This document shows positions 24,801-36,800 of a stretch of 64,000 bases of DNA, one piece after another. Origin of the DNA: Bolinopsis microptera (taxonomy: Eukaryota; Ctenophora; Tentaculata; Lobata; Bolinopsidae). Numbering within the stretch: the stretch's first letter is position 1; the number at the start of each line of letters is the position of its first letter. The stretch is taken from contig NC_087075.1 in NCBI RefSeq assembly GCF_026151205.1, positions 3,880,359-3,944,358 on the forward strand, written 5' to 3'. Under the pieces are notes generated by a model that saw only the letters and a list, made by a program, of their open reading frames with translations, did not search any database and had not been told where the DNA came from. Both the position numbers and the translations under genes were made by a program.

Positions 24801-26137
24801 TTTCCTCGCCAACCGAGTTCCTGAACTCATCGAATAAATCTTGGGCACTCCACGAACCTGCAACTCAAACCGTTACATAGCTTCAAAACTTATCAGTTCA
24901 GTACTTATTTAATAACTTACTTACTTATTCAATAACTTACTTACTTATTTAATAACTTACTTACTTTATACGTTGACCTAGATATTGATGTGCAAGACAG
25001 GGTTGTCATCTATAAGGACAGTTAAATCTTCCATATCTTGACAGCTAACAACAATATGTAATCTAGGACACACTCAGTACTTACCCTCATCATCACTCCT
25101 CTTTCTACGTTTATTGTAACTCTCTATGGCCCCCAGGGCTCTTGCCATGTTCTCCTGTGCCACAAAAGTATTGCCACTCACCATCGCAGCTTTTGCTACT
25201 TGGTAGAAGTTCCCTGCATCACCTTTCTGTGCTGCTCCAGCCTGGGTGCAAAGAGATTGGTGTTGATATGAGACCATGTAGTTGAGTGTTGATTGTTGAT
25301 AGTGTTGATATGAGACTATTTGGTAAACTACACCGATATTGTAGTTGACATAAAACAGGAAACCAGGACGCGCAAGGTACGGGAGGCTTATCTAATATCT
25401 ATATTATTTTGACCGACAAAAATAATCGACAGTCAATTTAGAGACAATCCTTGGTGCAGCACTAATACATACCTTAGTTTGTTGGATAAACTCCATGAAG
25501 TTGACCAGATCAAGGAAATTGTTAGTTTGAGGAATTGCTGACACCACTGTGTCTGCTGCTTCTCCGTAACATTCACTTGCTTGTCTGCCCCTGTAGTAGA
25601 AATGGGTTTAGCTGGATATGGCAGGGCTTCTAGACAAATAGACAAGAAACGGACCAAGATTATAACAAAGATTTTTTTTAAAGATCATCCATCATATAAT
25701 CTAAACAAGATATGAAGTTAGTTATAACTTTAAGTAAGTTGTAATTTTAAGTAAAGGTTCAACTATAGTTTACGTACATATATTCAGTTCCATTGCCCAT
25801 CACAAACTGCTGGTTTGAGTACGGAAAGGCAATACCCTCAAGAGTGTTTCTGGTCGTACTGTCGAACAAACCTCCCCTGAAATTACGGCAATTTAATATT
25901 GGATTGTAGAGACTCTACCAAATCTGATCGAGAAGATCATAATTAATTAATGAGACAACCAAGTTCCTTCAATAAAATAATCTTCTTTTAATAATTGTTA
26001 ATTTCCATTCAAAACTAATCTCTCTAACCGATGGTCAGAATCGAAGATCATTGTAATTAGAAACTGTTTATTCAACTGTAAACTTACTCGGCGAGCTTGA
26101 ACGCAGATAAGATCAGTAACAGCAAATTGTAATGCAT
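18584..26137 (-). CDS. Secreted VWA-domain protein (VWA7/hemicentin-like), about 20 exons
   Basis: Reconstructed exons are 26137-26088, 25876-25778, 25590-25473, 25241-25085, 24857-24769, 24598-24451, 24122-24051, 23759-23742, 23239-23147, 22921-22840, 22127-21980, 21802-21676, 21496-21332, 21079-20921, 20575-20505, 20327-20222, 20019-19872, 19502-19351, 19203-19102 and 18657-18584. Together they encode about 725 residues. A signal peptide (MHYNLLLLILSAFKLA) is followed by a helical region. The VWA domain starts at about residue 172: VTMAFVIDTSSSMKDD holds the MIDAS DxSxS, TTFADNP the conserved Thr, and YVFTDATSKD the Asp. TGG-type sequence (HNTGGFCLLL) and beta-rich extracellular modules follow, ending ERFGKLSG. 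Order and motifs fit VWA7 and the hemicentin N-terminus, so metal-dependent adhesion in the matrix is likely. Exon 8 is an 18-base microexon (DCHTPE). Phase does not close at 7/8 and 13/14, and about 14 expected residues between 8 and 9 were not found, so these joins are provisional. Confidence 0.82.
19026..19094. repeat. TTACTATTGG decamer array at a splice donor
   Basis: Seven head-to-tail copies of TTACTATTGG lie immediately inside the intron that follows VWA exon 19 (donor at 19101). On the minus strand each unit contains CCAAT. Confidence 0.9.
21241..21322. repeat. TGTTAAAGAG decamer array
   Basis: About eight imperfect 10 bp units lie in the intron after VWA exon 13, starting within 10 bp of that exon's donor. 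Confidence 0.85.
22069..22529. repeat. Four tandem copies of a 98 bp acceptor-plus-exon unit
   Basis: Units start at 22069, 22167, 22266 and 22431; the third is longer (165 bp) through an internal repeat. In gene orientation (minus), each contains about 40 bp of intron ending in an AG acceptor, plus the first 59 bp of VWA exon 11. Acceptor-like junctions therefore place exon starts at 22127 (the one that leads into the full exon), 22225, 22324, 22366 and 22489. In the extra copies the frame runs into TAG a few codons past the duplicated part. Confidence 0.9.
24898..24965. repeat. About 21 bp tandem repeat in a VWA intron
   Basis: Three copies of AATAACTTACTTACTTATTY occur just upstream of exon 5, within the intron. 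No further role is seen. Confidence 0.8.
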
Positions 26138-27760
26138 CGTTCAAACCACTGCTGGATAGGAATCACTGTCAAGTTCACTAGGGCAAATGAAGGACTGATG
26201 CCAAATTAACAATGAAGCTGAGTTGGAGGGGTTAGACAGATCAATGCTCTAGACGGAGGATATACGGTGTTTTGAAACCTAACACCGCAGCGACCCTCTT
26301 ATCTGGGTTTAAGTTATAGGGAGCGACACAGGACTGCTCATTATAAATATCAATAAACTTAATCAAATAACAGGAGTGATTCTGAGATAAGATATGACAG
26401 GTGGTGGTACTTCGACCGCTTTAAAAAAGAGAAAACAAAGAATTAGGGTAGTGCGGTGCAAACGAATGTAGTGGCAAAAAGGGATATGAATCCACCAGAA
26501 CACTGTGCGGTGTTTTTTTAAATCGATGGATCGTGTCTAGGAAAGTTCATATCATGATCTGGCTGCCACCCAAGATGGTAATCTGATGTTATTTTATAAG
26601 AGATTGAACCGTAAGCGAAACCCAGAGTTAGAGCGGTTTTCTGATTAGCGTTATTAAGAGTAATACAAGTAGGCTGAGTCTGTTTGAGACTATGTATGTC
26701 GTATGATTCTACCGCAATCTAGAATGCGCGTCATTACAAGCACACTTGTGCCGACTAAGGATCAATTTGAGTTGAGGCATGATCGTAATAACTGATTCAT
26801 TGATTTTAAAATGTTGTATGTTTGATAGATTAATTTATCAAAAGAATTTCAACATAAGCCCACAAACAACAAAGCTCACCAGCAAGAAAATCAAAACAAA
26901 AGCAAAGTAGAACAGTCAACAGTTCACTCAGCGAGATGTAGTGACAATCGTGGTTTTAAGTGATGTTGAGAAAACGTAATTGTCATATCCGGAACGGAAA
27001 ATATTAGCAGTGATTGATTGGCAATTTCTCTTTGAATTTACATTTATTTCGTGATTTGATTTCAAATGATCGTTTTCACTCATATCTGCAGTAATTAGAT
27101 CATTTTAAATTGAAATCAATATCGTTATGCATCGTATAATATAATTTAGTTATAAAATTAACGTTGTTAAATTCGATGTAAGACGGTTCAAATTAAACTT
27201 TTACTTTATTATCTGTTGTATATATCTGTCTTCACAATGACGAACAATTGATTCCCACTCACATTTTCACGTTGTCACGTCGAGAATTTGAACGTAAAGA
27301 GGTCGTTAAAGGAGAACCGCGAAATTCTAATCACTATCATTGGCTTATAAGAGTATAAATACTCTTGCTAGGGATGGATCCAATACTATATTCTTTTGTG
27401 TTCTACCTTATCGGCCCATTTATTGTCGGCTCTTAATTTTTATTCCTCTGCTCATAATTAAGGTCTTAATTTTGTCCACTCTCAGTTTAGTCCGTTCGAT
27501 AACAAGCTGGCGGAAGTGCGCTCTGTTACTTCCGTAATGTCACTGTTATTTGTTGTTCACAGCTATACCAGCTTACATACATGAACATCTATAACCGCTC
27601 AGTTTGTACCACGCTAATTACTAATATTACACTTCATCCCATGTAATAATAACGGTATATCCCATGTAATAATAACACTATATAACACTATATCCCACGC
27701 TTACAGTTTATAGAGCCTCAACAACTGTTCCAATCTGTCTGTCCACATGTTTCCATGTCT
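26138..27760. other. Intergenic region between divergent VWA and GPCR genes
   Basis: The VWA gene (-) and GPCR gene (+) start away from each other across 1.7 kb, so both promoters must lie here or close by. A TATA-like TTATAAATA is seen near 26341. No repeat or element was recognised. Confidence 0.4.
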
Positions 27761-27885
27761 CATAATTACTACATCAGTTCCGTGTTGGTTGCTTACCGGG
27801 GTTTTAACTAGATCATTCTGGTTTCTTGCCTGATTTTTATCTTGTTTCTTATCTGGTTCTTAACTTGTTAAAGGAAAAGGAGGAT

Positions 27886-30800
27886 ATGGAGTTCCCCGAA
27901 CCTCATATTCTAAACCGGTCTCTGGAGAATGGTGAGGATGGAGAAGGTTCTCAACCCTTATCCGAGATTCAGCATAGTAAGTACCGTGTTTTGTGCCGAC
28001 TAACAATATGGCGTTTCTCTGAACTTCTGTGTACAACTATTTAGAGAATTGCACAGACCGAGAGTGCATGCGGCCCCTGCATCTACGTTTATTAGGGGTC
28101 GTACACTTTTAAATTAAAATCAATTCAATATTCCGCCTACCGATAGGGCAGTCCATAGATCTTCTGCTAAAGTGGCGTAAATCCTTTCGTCACATTTAAT
28201 GGCCTGATAATCTGAGAACAGTGTTACGACGAATTATCTGTTGATAGTTGGATAATATCCGGTTGGAAGAGACAAGGACAAATGAAACAGGAAGTTAGGA
28301 ATGTAGGCAAATTTTCGGCGTCAACGCCATCTTCAGGCTCAAATTATTTGCATTTCTAACTTCCTGTTTCATTTGTCTTTGTCTCTTCCAAACGGATATT
28401 ATCCAACTATCAGTATTTCAATCATAAGACTAATAAACAGCGAACTACTCCATCATTCGAATTATCTGTTGTCTAACCAAAATTATAAATGCCGACTTTT
28501 AAATAGTATGAGCAAAATGGACAATACACCAACAGGACTCTGTACCTAATTTTCACAAATTTAACAAAGGCTAAGTCCCTGTTCAACAAGATCCCACTTG
28601 TTTCCCTCTTCTATCTAAGTAATCCAAGTTCTACCCTGTAATGCCCTTTGTTCTGTACTATCTGAATATCCCATGGCAGGACTCATCACCGCGGTAGCTG
28701 AGCAGTTAGCATGTCGTGTGGCATACTCAGGGCTGGCCTCTCCTAATTCTTCTTAGGGAGTGAAGAATTCTTATTGTTTCCTCAACCGAGGTTAGCTGAG
28801 TCTGCGATTAAAACCTTTATACTGATCAAGGGTGTACCTTCTTTTCATTCGTATTAAGGGTCTAATACACATACCCCAGCATTTTAGAGTTTAAACTTTA
28901 AAGATAAATGTCACAAATAAAGTAATGGTACCACGTTGCCCTGCACCATTATTTTCCTCTGAAAGGAAACTAAACTGCTCGCATACAACCTGGTGACCAA
29001 ACTGCCCATGAATATTCACTAATATGTCTACGCGGGCTCCAAATTCCTGGTGACCAAAAGGCCCATGAATATGCAGCATTCTACGCGGGCTCCAAATTCC
29101 AAAGGGCCAATAAAACAGTGTGCCCCAAATGTGCCCCAAATGTGCCTAGCTAGCTTACCAAATTCCCTTCTTGTCACATAATGACTACATCAGTTCCGTG
29201 TTGGTTGCTTACCGGGGTTTTAACTAGATCGTTCTGGTTTCTTGCCTGATTTTTATCTTGTTTCTTATCTGGTTCTTAACTTGTTAAACGAAAAGGAGGA
29301 TATGGAGTTCCCCGAACCTCATATTCTAAACCGGTCTCTGGAGAAGGTTCTCAACCCTTATCCGAGATTCAGCATAGTAAGTACCGTGTTTTGTGCCGCC
29401 TAACAATATGGCGTTTCTCTCGTCGCTAATATATCAGCAGACACTTTGTCAAAGAAGTCCTGAAATCTAAATTATAAGTATTTTAAATCTGTCCGAGGTG
29501 AGCTTGCTTCAAAAATTAACATCATCTAAATGTTGTTGATTATATTGTTAGTGTTAGTGTTACTGTTAGGACCGGAAAAGCATTATATTAGCCTTGCAAT
29601 GTATATTATATGTACAATGTACAATGTATACTGTATAGAGGTATAGGTCAAAAAATTTAAAATAAAAACGGACACATTATGTTATTTGCCTCTTTTACTA
29701 CATTTAGAGGCTTCAATAACGACTTAAGAGATCGCAGTTACTTCTGAACCGCCGTGTGCTAAAGTTTTAGCAAAGAGGAAATGCCATAATCCTCAAAAGT
29801 GTAATGATATATATTAATTATTTGATTATTCAATTTATTAATATTATCATTTAAGCAATGTACTAAAGTGTTGTACTCAACTTCTCAAATAACATTGTAC
29901 TTTGTAATCTCATTGGATCTAATTCTTAGCTAAGAGATTTTTCTAATCTCTACCTCTACACTTTATCGTTACTGCTTTATGTAGCTACATGTATTGTCGT
30001 TGTTTTCTTCAGATTTCATCATGTTATGCACAGTTGTAATGTAATGCTTCAGTGAATCTCTCTCTCCATACTTCTCCGGTACAATTATAATTTAAATCTG
30101 TAAATGTGTAATCTTGAAGCTGTACAGGTATAATACGACAGTTATACTCTTCGCGCAAAATCAACAAGCGGATTTATTGACAATTCCACAAGCGCGCAAA
30201 TCGGTGCGTACGTAAGTAGCCTCTGAGAGGCTAGTCCACAGCCTCTGAGAGGGTAGTAGTAGCGCCTCAGAGGCAAGTGACTAGCCTCTCAGAGGCTAGT
30301 CCACAGCCTCTGAGAGGGTAGTAGTAGCGCCTCAGAGGCTGTGGACTAGTCTCTGAGAGGCTAGTCCACAGCCTCTGAGAGGGTAGTAGTAGCGCCTCAG
30401 AGGCAAGTGACTAGCCTCTGAAGGCTAGTCCACAGCCTCTGAGAGGGTAGTAGTAGCGCCTCAGAGGCAAGTGGCTAGCCTCTCAGAGGCTAGTCGACAG
30501 CCTCTGAGAGGGTAGTAGTAGCGCCTCAGAGGCAAGTGACTAGCCTCTCAGAGGCTAGTCCACAGCCTCTGAGAGGCTACTACTACCCTCTCAGAGGCAA
30601 GTGACTAGCCTCTCAGAGGCTAGTCCACAGCCTCTGAGAGGGTAGTAGTATCGCCTCAGAGGCAAGTGACTAGCCTCTCAGAGGCTAGTCCACAGCCTCT
30701 GAGAGGGTAGTAGTAGCGCCTCAGAGGCAAGTGACTAGCCTCTCAGAGGCTAGTCCACAGCCTCTGAGAGGCTACTACTACCCTCTCAGAGGCAAGTGAC

Positions 30801-33800
30801 TAGCCTCTGAGAGGCTAGTCCACAGCCTCTGAGAGGGTAGTAGTAGCGCCTCAGAGGCTGTGGACTAGCCTCTGAGAGGCTAGTCCACAGCCTCTGAGAG
30901 GGTAGTAGTAGCGCCTCAGAGGCAAGTGACTAGCTTCTGAGAGGCTAGTCCACAGCCTCTGAGAGGCTAGTAGTAGCGCCTCAGAGGCAAGTGACTAGCC
31001 TCTCAGAGGCTAGTCCACAGCCTTAATTTGTTAAACGAAAAGGAGGATATGGAGTTCCCCGAACCTCATATTCTAAACCGGTCTCTGGAGAATGGTGAGG
31101 ATGGAGAAGGTTCTCAACCCTTATCCGAGATTCAGCATAGTAAGTAGCGTGTTTTGTGCCGACTAACAATGGCGTTTCTCTCGTCGCTAATATATCAGCA
31201 GACACTTTGTCAAAGAAGTCCTGAAATCTAAATTATAAGTATTTTAAATCTGTCCGAGGTGAGCTTGCTTCAAAAATTCACATCATCTGAATGTTGCTGA
31301 TTATATTGTTAGTAAAGTGTTACTGTTAGGACCGGAAAAGCATAAGCCTTGCAATGTATATTATATGTACAATGTACAATGTATATTGTATAGAGGTATA
31401 GGTCGGAAAATTTAAAATAAAAACGGACACATTATGTTATCTGCCTCTTTTACTACATTTAGAGGCTTCAATAACGACTTAAGAGATCGCAGTTACTTCT
31501 GAACCGCCGTGTGCTAAAGTTTTAGCAAAGAGGAAATGCCATAATCCTCAAAAGTGTAATGATATATATTAATTATTTGATTATTCAATTTATTAATATT
31601 ATCATTTAAGCAATGTACTAAAGTGTTGTACTGCTATTCCTATACTCAACTTCTCAAATAACATTGTACTTTGTTATCTCATTGGATCTAATTCTTAGCT
31701 AAGAGATTTTTCTAATCTCTACCTCTACACTTTATCGTTACTGCTTTATGTAGCTTCATGTATTGTCGTTGTATTCTTCAGATTTCATCATGTTATGCAC
31801 AGTTGTAATGTAATGCTTCAGTGAATCTCTCTCTCCATACTTCTCCGGTACAATTATAATTTAAATCTGTAAATGTGTAATCTTGAAGCTGTACAGGTAT
31901 AATACGACAGTTATACTCTTCGCGCAAAATCAACAAGCGGATTTATTGACAATTCCACAAGCGCGCAAATCGGTGCGTACGTAAGTAGCCTCTGAGAGGC
32001 TAGTCAACAGCCTCTGAGAGGGTAGTAGTAGCGCCTCAGAGGCAAGTGACTAGCCTCTCAGAGGCTAATCGACAGCCTCTGAGAGGGTAGTAGTAGCGCC
32101 TCAGAGGCAAGTGACTAGCCTCTCAGAGGCTAGTCCACAGCCTCTGAGAGGGTAGTAGTAGCGCCTCAGAGGCAAGTGACTAGCCTCTCAGAGGCTAGTC
32201 CACAGCCTCTGAGAGGGTAGTAGTAGCGCCTCAGAGGCAAGTGACTAGCCTCTCAGAGGCTAGTCCACAGCCTCTGAGAGGGTAGTAGTAGCGCCTCAGA
32301 GGCAAGTGACTAGCCTCTCAGAGGCTAGTCCACAGCCTCTGAGAGGGTAGTAGTAGCGCCTCAGAGGCAAGTGACTAGCCTCTCAGAGGCTAGTCGACAG
32401 CCTCTGAGAGAGTAGTAGTAGCGCCTCAGAGGCAAGTGACTAGCCTCTCAGAGGCTAGTCCACAGCCTCTGAGAGGGTAGTAGTTACCTGGGGACCTCAG
32501 GCTATTATGTTCATAATATCCTAGGCCCTAGCTTACATATGGAGAAGCATCTGTGAACTTCCGGCATAAATCTACTATTGTTCATAACATTTAACATTAT
32601 CCATATTAACGACAAGAGAAACGCCATTGTTGGACGTGAGGAGAGTGAGGACTCCTCGAACTACATTAAATTAATTCCTTCTGTAACGTCCTGAATATAT
32701 TTATTGCTCGATTATCATAAGTTGTGGTAATTAATTCAAGTAAAATGTGTCGACTCTTCACCCCAGTGAGTAAGTTAGGAAAGTATACAGAGTATACAGG
32801 AGAGCTTATCACTATCAGAGTCTACCAAATCGGTAGCAAAGTCACTAAAAATAATATGAGAATAAAATATGCTGCATTAGATTCTGTAGATGTGTCACCT
32901 CAACTGATTTAAACCCTGAAGTAATTTAATGAGCGGTGAGAACTTACATTTCTAGAATCATTAACGGATTAGCACAGTTATTAAACGTTTATTATAATGC
33001 ACTATTGCCTTTTTACAAAAGGGTGAAAAGGAAAAAATCAGTCGCCTCTGAGAGGCTAGTCACTTGCCTCTGTTACCTGGGGACCTCAGGCTATTATGTT
33101 CATAAACAATAGAGATTAGAATAGAGATTAGGCGGAATGACTGAGGCGCTACTACTACCCTTACTGGGCCGCGCTCAGCCTGTCATTCCGCCTAATCTCT
33201 ATTCTAATCTCTATTGTTTATGAACATAATAGCCTGAGGTCCCCAGGTAACAGAGGCAAGTGACTAGCCTCTCAGAGGCGACTGATTTTTAACAGGGTAG
33301 GGAGCTTTAGGTTACCTAAGGCAATAGTGCATTATAATAAACGTTTAATAACTGTGCTAATCCGTTAATGATTCTAGAAATGTAAGTTCTCACCGCTCAT
33401 TAAATTACTTCAGGGTTTAAATCAGTTGAGGTGACACATCTCATTCGCTTTTTCGAAGAGCTACCTTTCTTTGAAACACCTATCCTAGAAACTGAGGATC
33501 ATGTCATAACTGAATGCCCTGGATACCACTCCCTCCGCTCAAAGCTTTCTGATAACCTGAAAAGCCTTGTAATGCTAAAAGAGTATAGGACCATAATGAA
33601 CTCTTGTCACACAAAAGAATTCGGGAAATACCTAACAGACTCTTCAAACCTTCGAAATCCTAAAAAATGAGTCCTAATCCTCGTACTCGAACTTTATTTA
33701 CTGTATTACCTTAAATTATTATAGACGATCTTCTTTTATTTTCGTGAAATTGTAAACGGTTAAATTTTAATAATTTTTAATTGATTCAGTTTTAATAATT

Positions 33801-36800
33801 TTATTTATTGATTTATTCATCCTTGTATAGCCAAGACGAGTCCGTTAGTGTTCTCTCTGGTAATTTCATGTTTAATCCTGTTTAATCCTGTTTAATCCAT
33901 CTACAGAATCTAATGCAGCATATTTTATTCTCATATTATTTTTAGTGACTTTGCTACCGATTTGGTAGACTCTGATAGTGATAAGTTCTCCTGTATACTC
34001 TGTATACTTTCCTAACTTACTCACTGGGGTGAAGAGTCGACACATTTTACTTGAATTAATTACCACAACTTATGATAATCGAGCAATAAATATATTCAGG
34101 ACGTTACAGAAGGAATTAATTTAATGTAGTTTGAGGAGTCCTCACTCTCCTCACGTCCAACAATGGCGTTTCTCTTGTCGTTAATCACAATGCTGGCAAG
34201 CATTACCGTCGCCCTTATATTCACAATACTATTTACCCCCTATACTATTATATCCCCTTTATTGTTTTCCAGGCATTAAGACTTTTTCGAAAGTAGTTCA
34301 GCAGGTTCATTTAAGTTCAAAACATTCTAATTCAATGTTAAAGATGACAGGAATAAGAAATAGTTATATGGAGGTTTTTAAGAAATTTGCGCAAAATACG
34401 CGCCAGCATGTTATACGAAATTAGGTAAAAAAACCCAAAATCGCCATATTCAGGTGCCTTAAAAACCATGTTAAAATTGAGTTAGAGATCTGAAACTTTG
34501 CAGGGCGTCTAGACCTTGTCCAAGTCGACAGTAAAAAAAATTTCATGTTTCAGGAGTATCGGGAAGTGGGTTTTCTGGAACCCCTGTTTTACAACAGATT
34601 GTCGTGAAGATATATATGTATAGACGCTTTTTGCAGTCAATTGTAGCCTACATTTAAGTGTCCGTAGATTCAATAGTATAAAAGATACAGTCATTTCGAA
34701 CCACAAGTTTTAAAGATAATCGTTTATACTTTACTTTACTTTACTGGTAATCTTGTTTTGCTCTTATGAGTGGGTCAATCATTTATTTTTAATTGTAGTT
34801 GACGAAATGAGAGTCTCCACTCAGTGTTTTAAAACATAATTCTTTGTCGACGTTTCGGCTACATGCCTTTGTCATAAACAGGACGTACTGAAAACTTACA
34901 TAGCTGCAAAGATACAATGTTAAAATAATCTATTAAAATAATCTATTAATACTACGAAATATAACAACAACAAATAACATCTTGAAACACAACAACAATC
35001 ACAAATTTATCCAAAAGAAACATAAAATATAACGGCTAAAAGAATTCAAACCGCAACAAGCCGTGAACAATTCTTCATAATACTACAAACATTTTACCAA
35101 GATAGCTCCTTCATAAAACTGATTAATCAAAAATTATCTAGGTTTATAAGTTCAATATTACATTAACTTCCAAGTATATTTTATCCAATCACCTTCATTT
35201 ACGGACTCGGACAATTGAGTATTTATTTCTGGGTTTTCACGTTTTATTAGAACCGACTGCCACAATTGACGGTCCACATAGTCTTTACATCTTTTTCGAA
35301 CTATAAACCGAAACGGTATGTTTGGCATTGAAATGTCTGCATGCTCCTCTAGGTAGTGCTTCCCCATGGCCGTAGATTTGTTGCCATCCCTTACTGATTT
35401 GTAGTGTTCCCAGGCTCTACTTCTTTTAAACCTACCAGTTTCCCCAATGTAGGACTTATTACATATTTGGCATATTAATTGGTAGCAAATGTTTTTGATC
35501 ATGCAGGATTTATCGCACTGGTAGCATTTGCTGTCACTTTGTTTATTGCATTTTGTTTGCTGTAGGCTAGATCTTGTTAAAGCTTCCATGAGACGTTGAC
35601 CTGATGTGAATGTTACCCTGGTGGAATCCAAGAGGTTTTGATTTCTTAGGGTATAGTAGACTTTTCGACACGTCTGTTCATTTATATAAGGTAATGATAA
35701 GTAAGCTATTTTTGAGTTCTTTTTAGGCGCATTTTGTTTATACAGTGTATAGCTGATATGCTAAAGAAGAATAGTTTCCCTCCTAATATTGTCAAGAAAC
35801 TTATTCGAGAAACACAGAATACACTGGATAAACAAAATGCGCCTAAAAAGAACTCAAAAATAGCTTACTTATCATTACCTTATATAAATGAACAGACGTG
35901 TCGAAAAGTCTACTATACCCTAAGAAATCAAAACCTCTTGGATTCCACCAGGGTAACATTCACATCAGGTCAACGTCTCATGGAAGCTTTAACAAGATCT
36001 AGCCTACAGCAAACAAAATGCAATAAACAAAGTGACAGCAAATGCTACCAGTGCGATAAATCCTGCATGATCAAAAACATTTGCTACCAATTAATATGCC
36101 AAATATGTAATAAGTCCTACATTGGGGAAACTGGTAGGTTTAAAAGAAGTAGAGCCTGGGAACACTACAAATCAGTAAGGGATGGCAACAAATCTACGGC
36201 CATGGGGAAGCACTACCTAGAGGAGCATGCAGACATTTCAATGCCAAACATACCGTTTCGGTTTATAGTTCGAAAAAGATGTAAAGACTATGTGGACCGT
36301 CAATTGTGGCAGTCGGTTCTAATAAAACGTGAAAACCCAGAAATAAATACTCAATTGTCCGAGTCCGTAAATGAAGGTGATTGGATAGAATATACTTGGA
36401 AGTTAATGTAATATTGAACTTATAAACCTAGATAATTTTTGATTAATCAGTTTTATGAAGGAGCTATCTTGGTAAAATGTTTGTAGTATTATGAAGAATT
36501 GTTCACGGCTTGTTGCGGTTTGAATTCTTTTAGCCGTTATATTTTATGTTTCTTTTGGATAAATTTGTGATTGTTGTTGTGTTTCAAGATGTTATTTGTT
36601 GTTGTTATATTTCGTAGTATTAATAGATTATTTTAATAGATTATTTTAACATTGTATCTTTGCAGCTATGTAAGTTTTCAGTACGTCCTGTTTATGACAA
36701 AGGCATGTAGCCGAAACGTCGACAAAGAATTATGTTTTAAAACACTGAGTGGAGACTCTCATTTCGTCAACTACAATTAAAAATAAATTACTTTACTTTA

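Larger units (their letters stand above)
29281..32484 (+). repeat. Tandem duplication carrying GPCR exon 1 and a minisatellite
   Basis: A block of about 1.75 kb (exon 1 copy, about 0.85 kb of intron, then a palindromic minisatellite) occurs twice, at about 29281-31022 and 31025-32484. The non-array parts are nearly identical, with small indels. A third, shorter similarity joins 27760-28020 (exon 1 with about 125 bp upstream) to 29175-29420. The order of loss suggests that copy 27.9 kb is the older one and that 29.3/31.0 kb arose by a later tandem step. Confidence 0.88.
32605..34185. mobile_element. Inverted-repeat element with about 0.4 kb arms
   Basis: The left arm (32605-33012) and right arm (33319-34185) are inverted copies; the right arm is lengthened by a LINE fragment. 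Terminal bases read ATTAACGACAAGAGAAACGC. The piece AACAATGGCGTTTCTCTYGTC at the ends also occurs downstream of each GPCR exon 1 copy (28001, 29402 and about 31167). The arms carry mirror-image 60-codon frames that I take to be a by-product of the repeat. Confidence 0.8.
34782..36787. mobile_element. Two Penelope-like element 3' halves in inverted head-to-head array
   Basis: Arms 34782-35750 (-) and 35817-36787 (+) are nearly identical inverted copies separated by about 66 bp. Each carries the C-terminal half of a Penelope-like protein: a Cys pair region (KCYQCDKSC), then a GIY-YIG endonuclease (QLICQICNKSYIGETGR with RSRAWEHYKS downstream), and the common end sequence with GCCGAAACGTCGAC. 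The reverse transcriptase is absent in both, so both are 5'-truncated. An inverted, truncated partner is typical of this family. The near identity of the arms suggests recent insertion or conversion. Confidence 0.85.

Noticed and set aside
32724-34066. Twin 60-codon frames (MCRLFTPVSKLGKYTEYTG) on opposite strands
   Set aside because: They are identical because they lie in the two arms of an inverted repeat; no domain or splice context.
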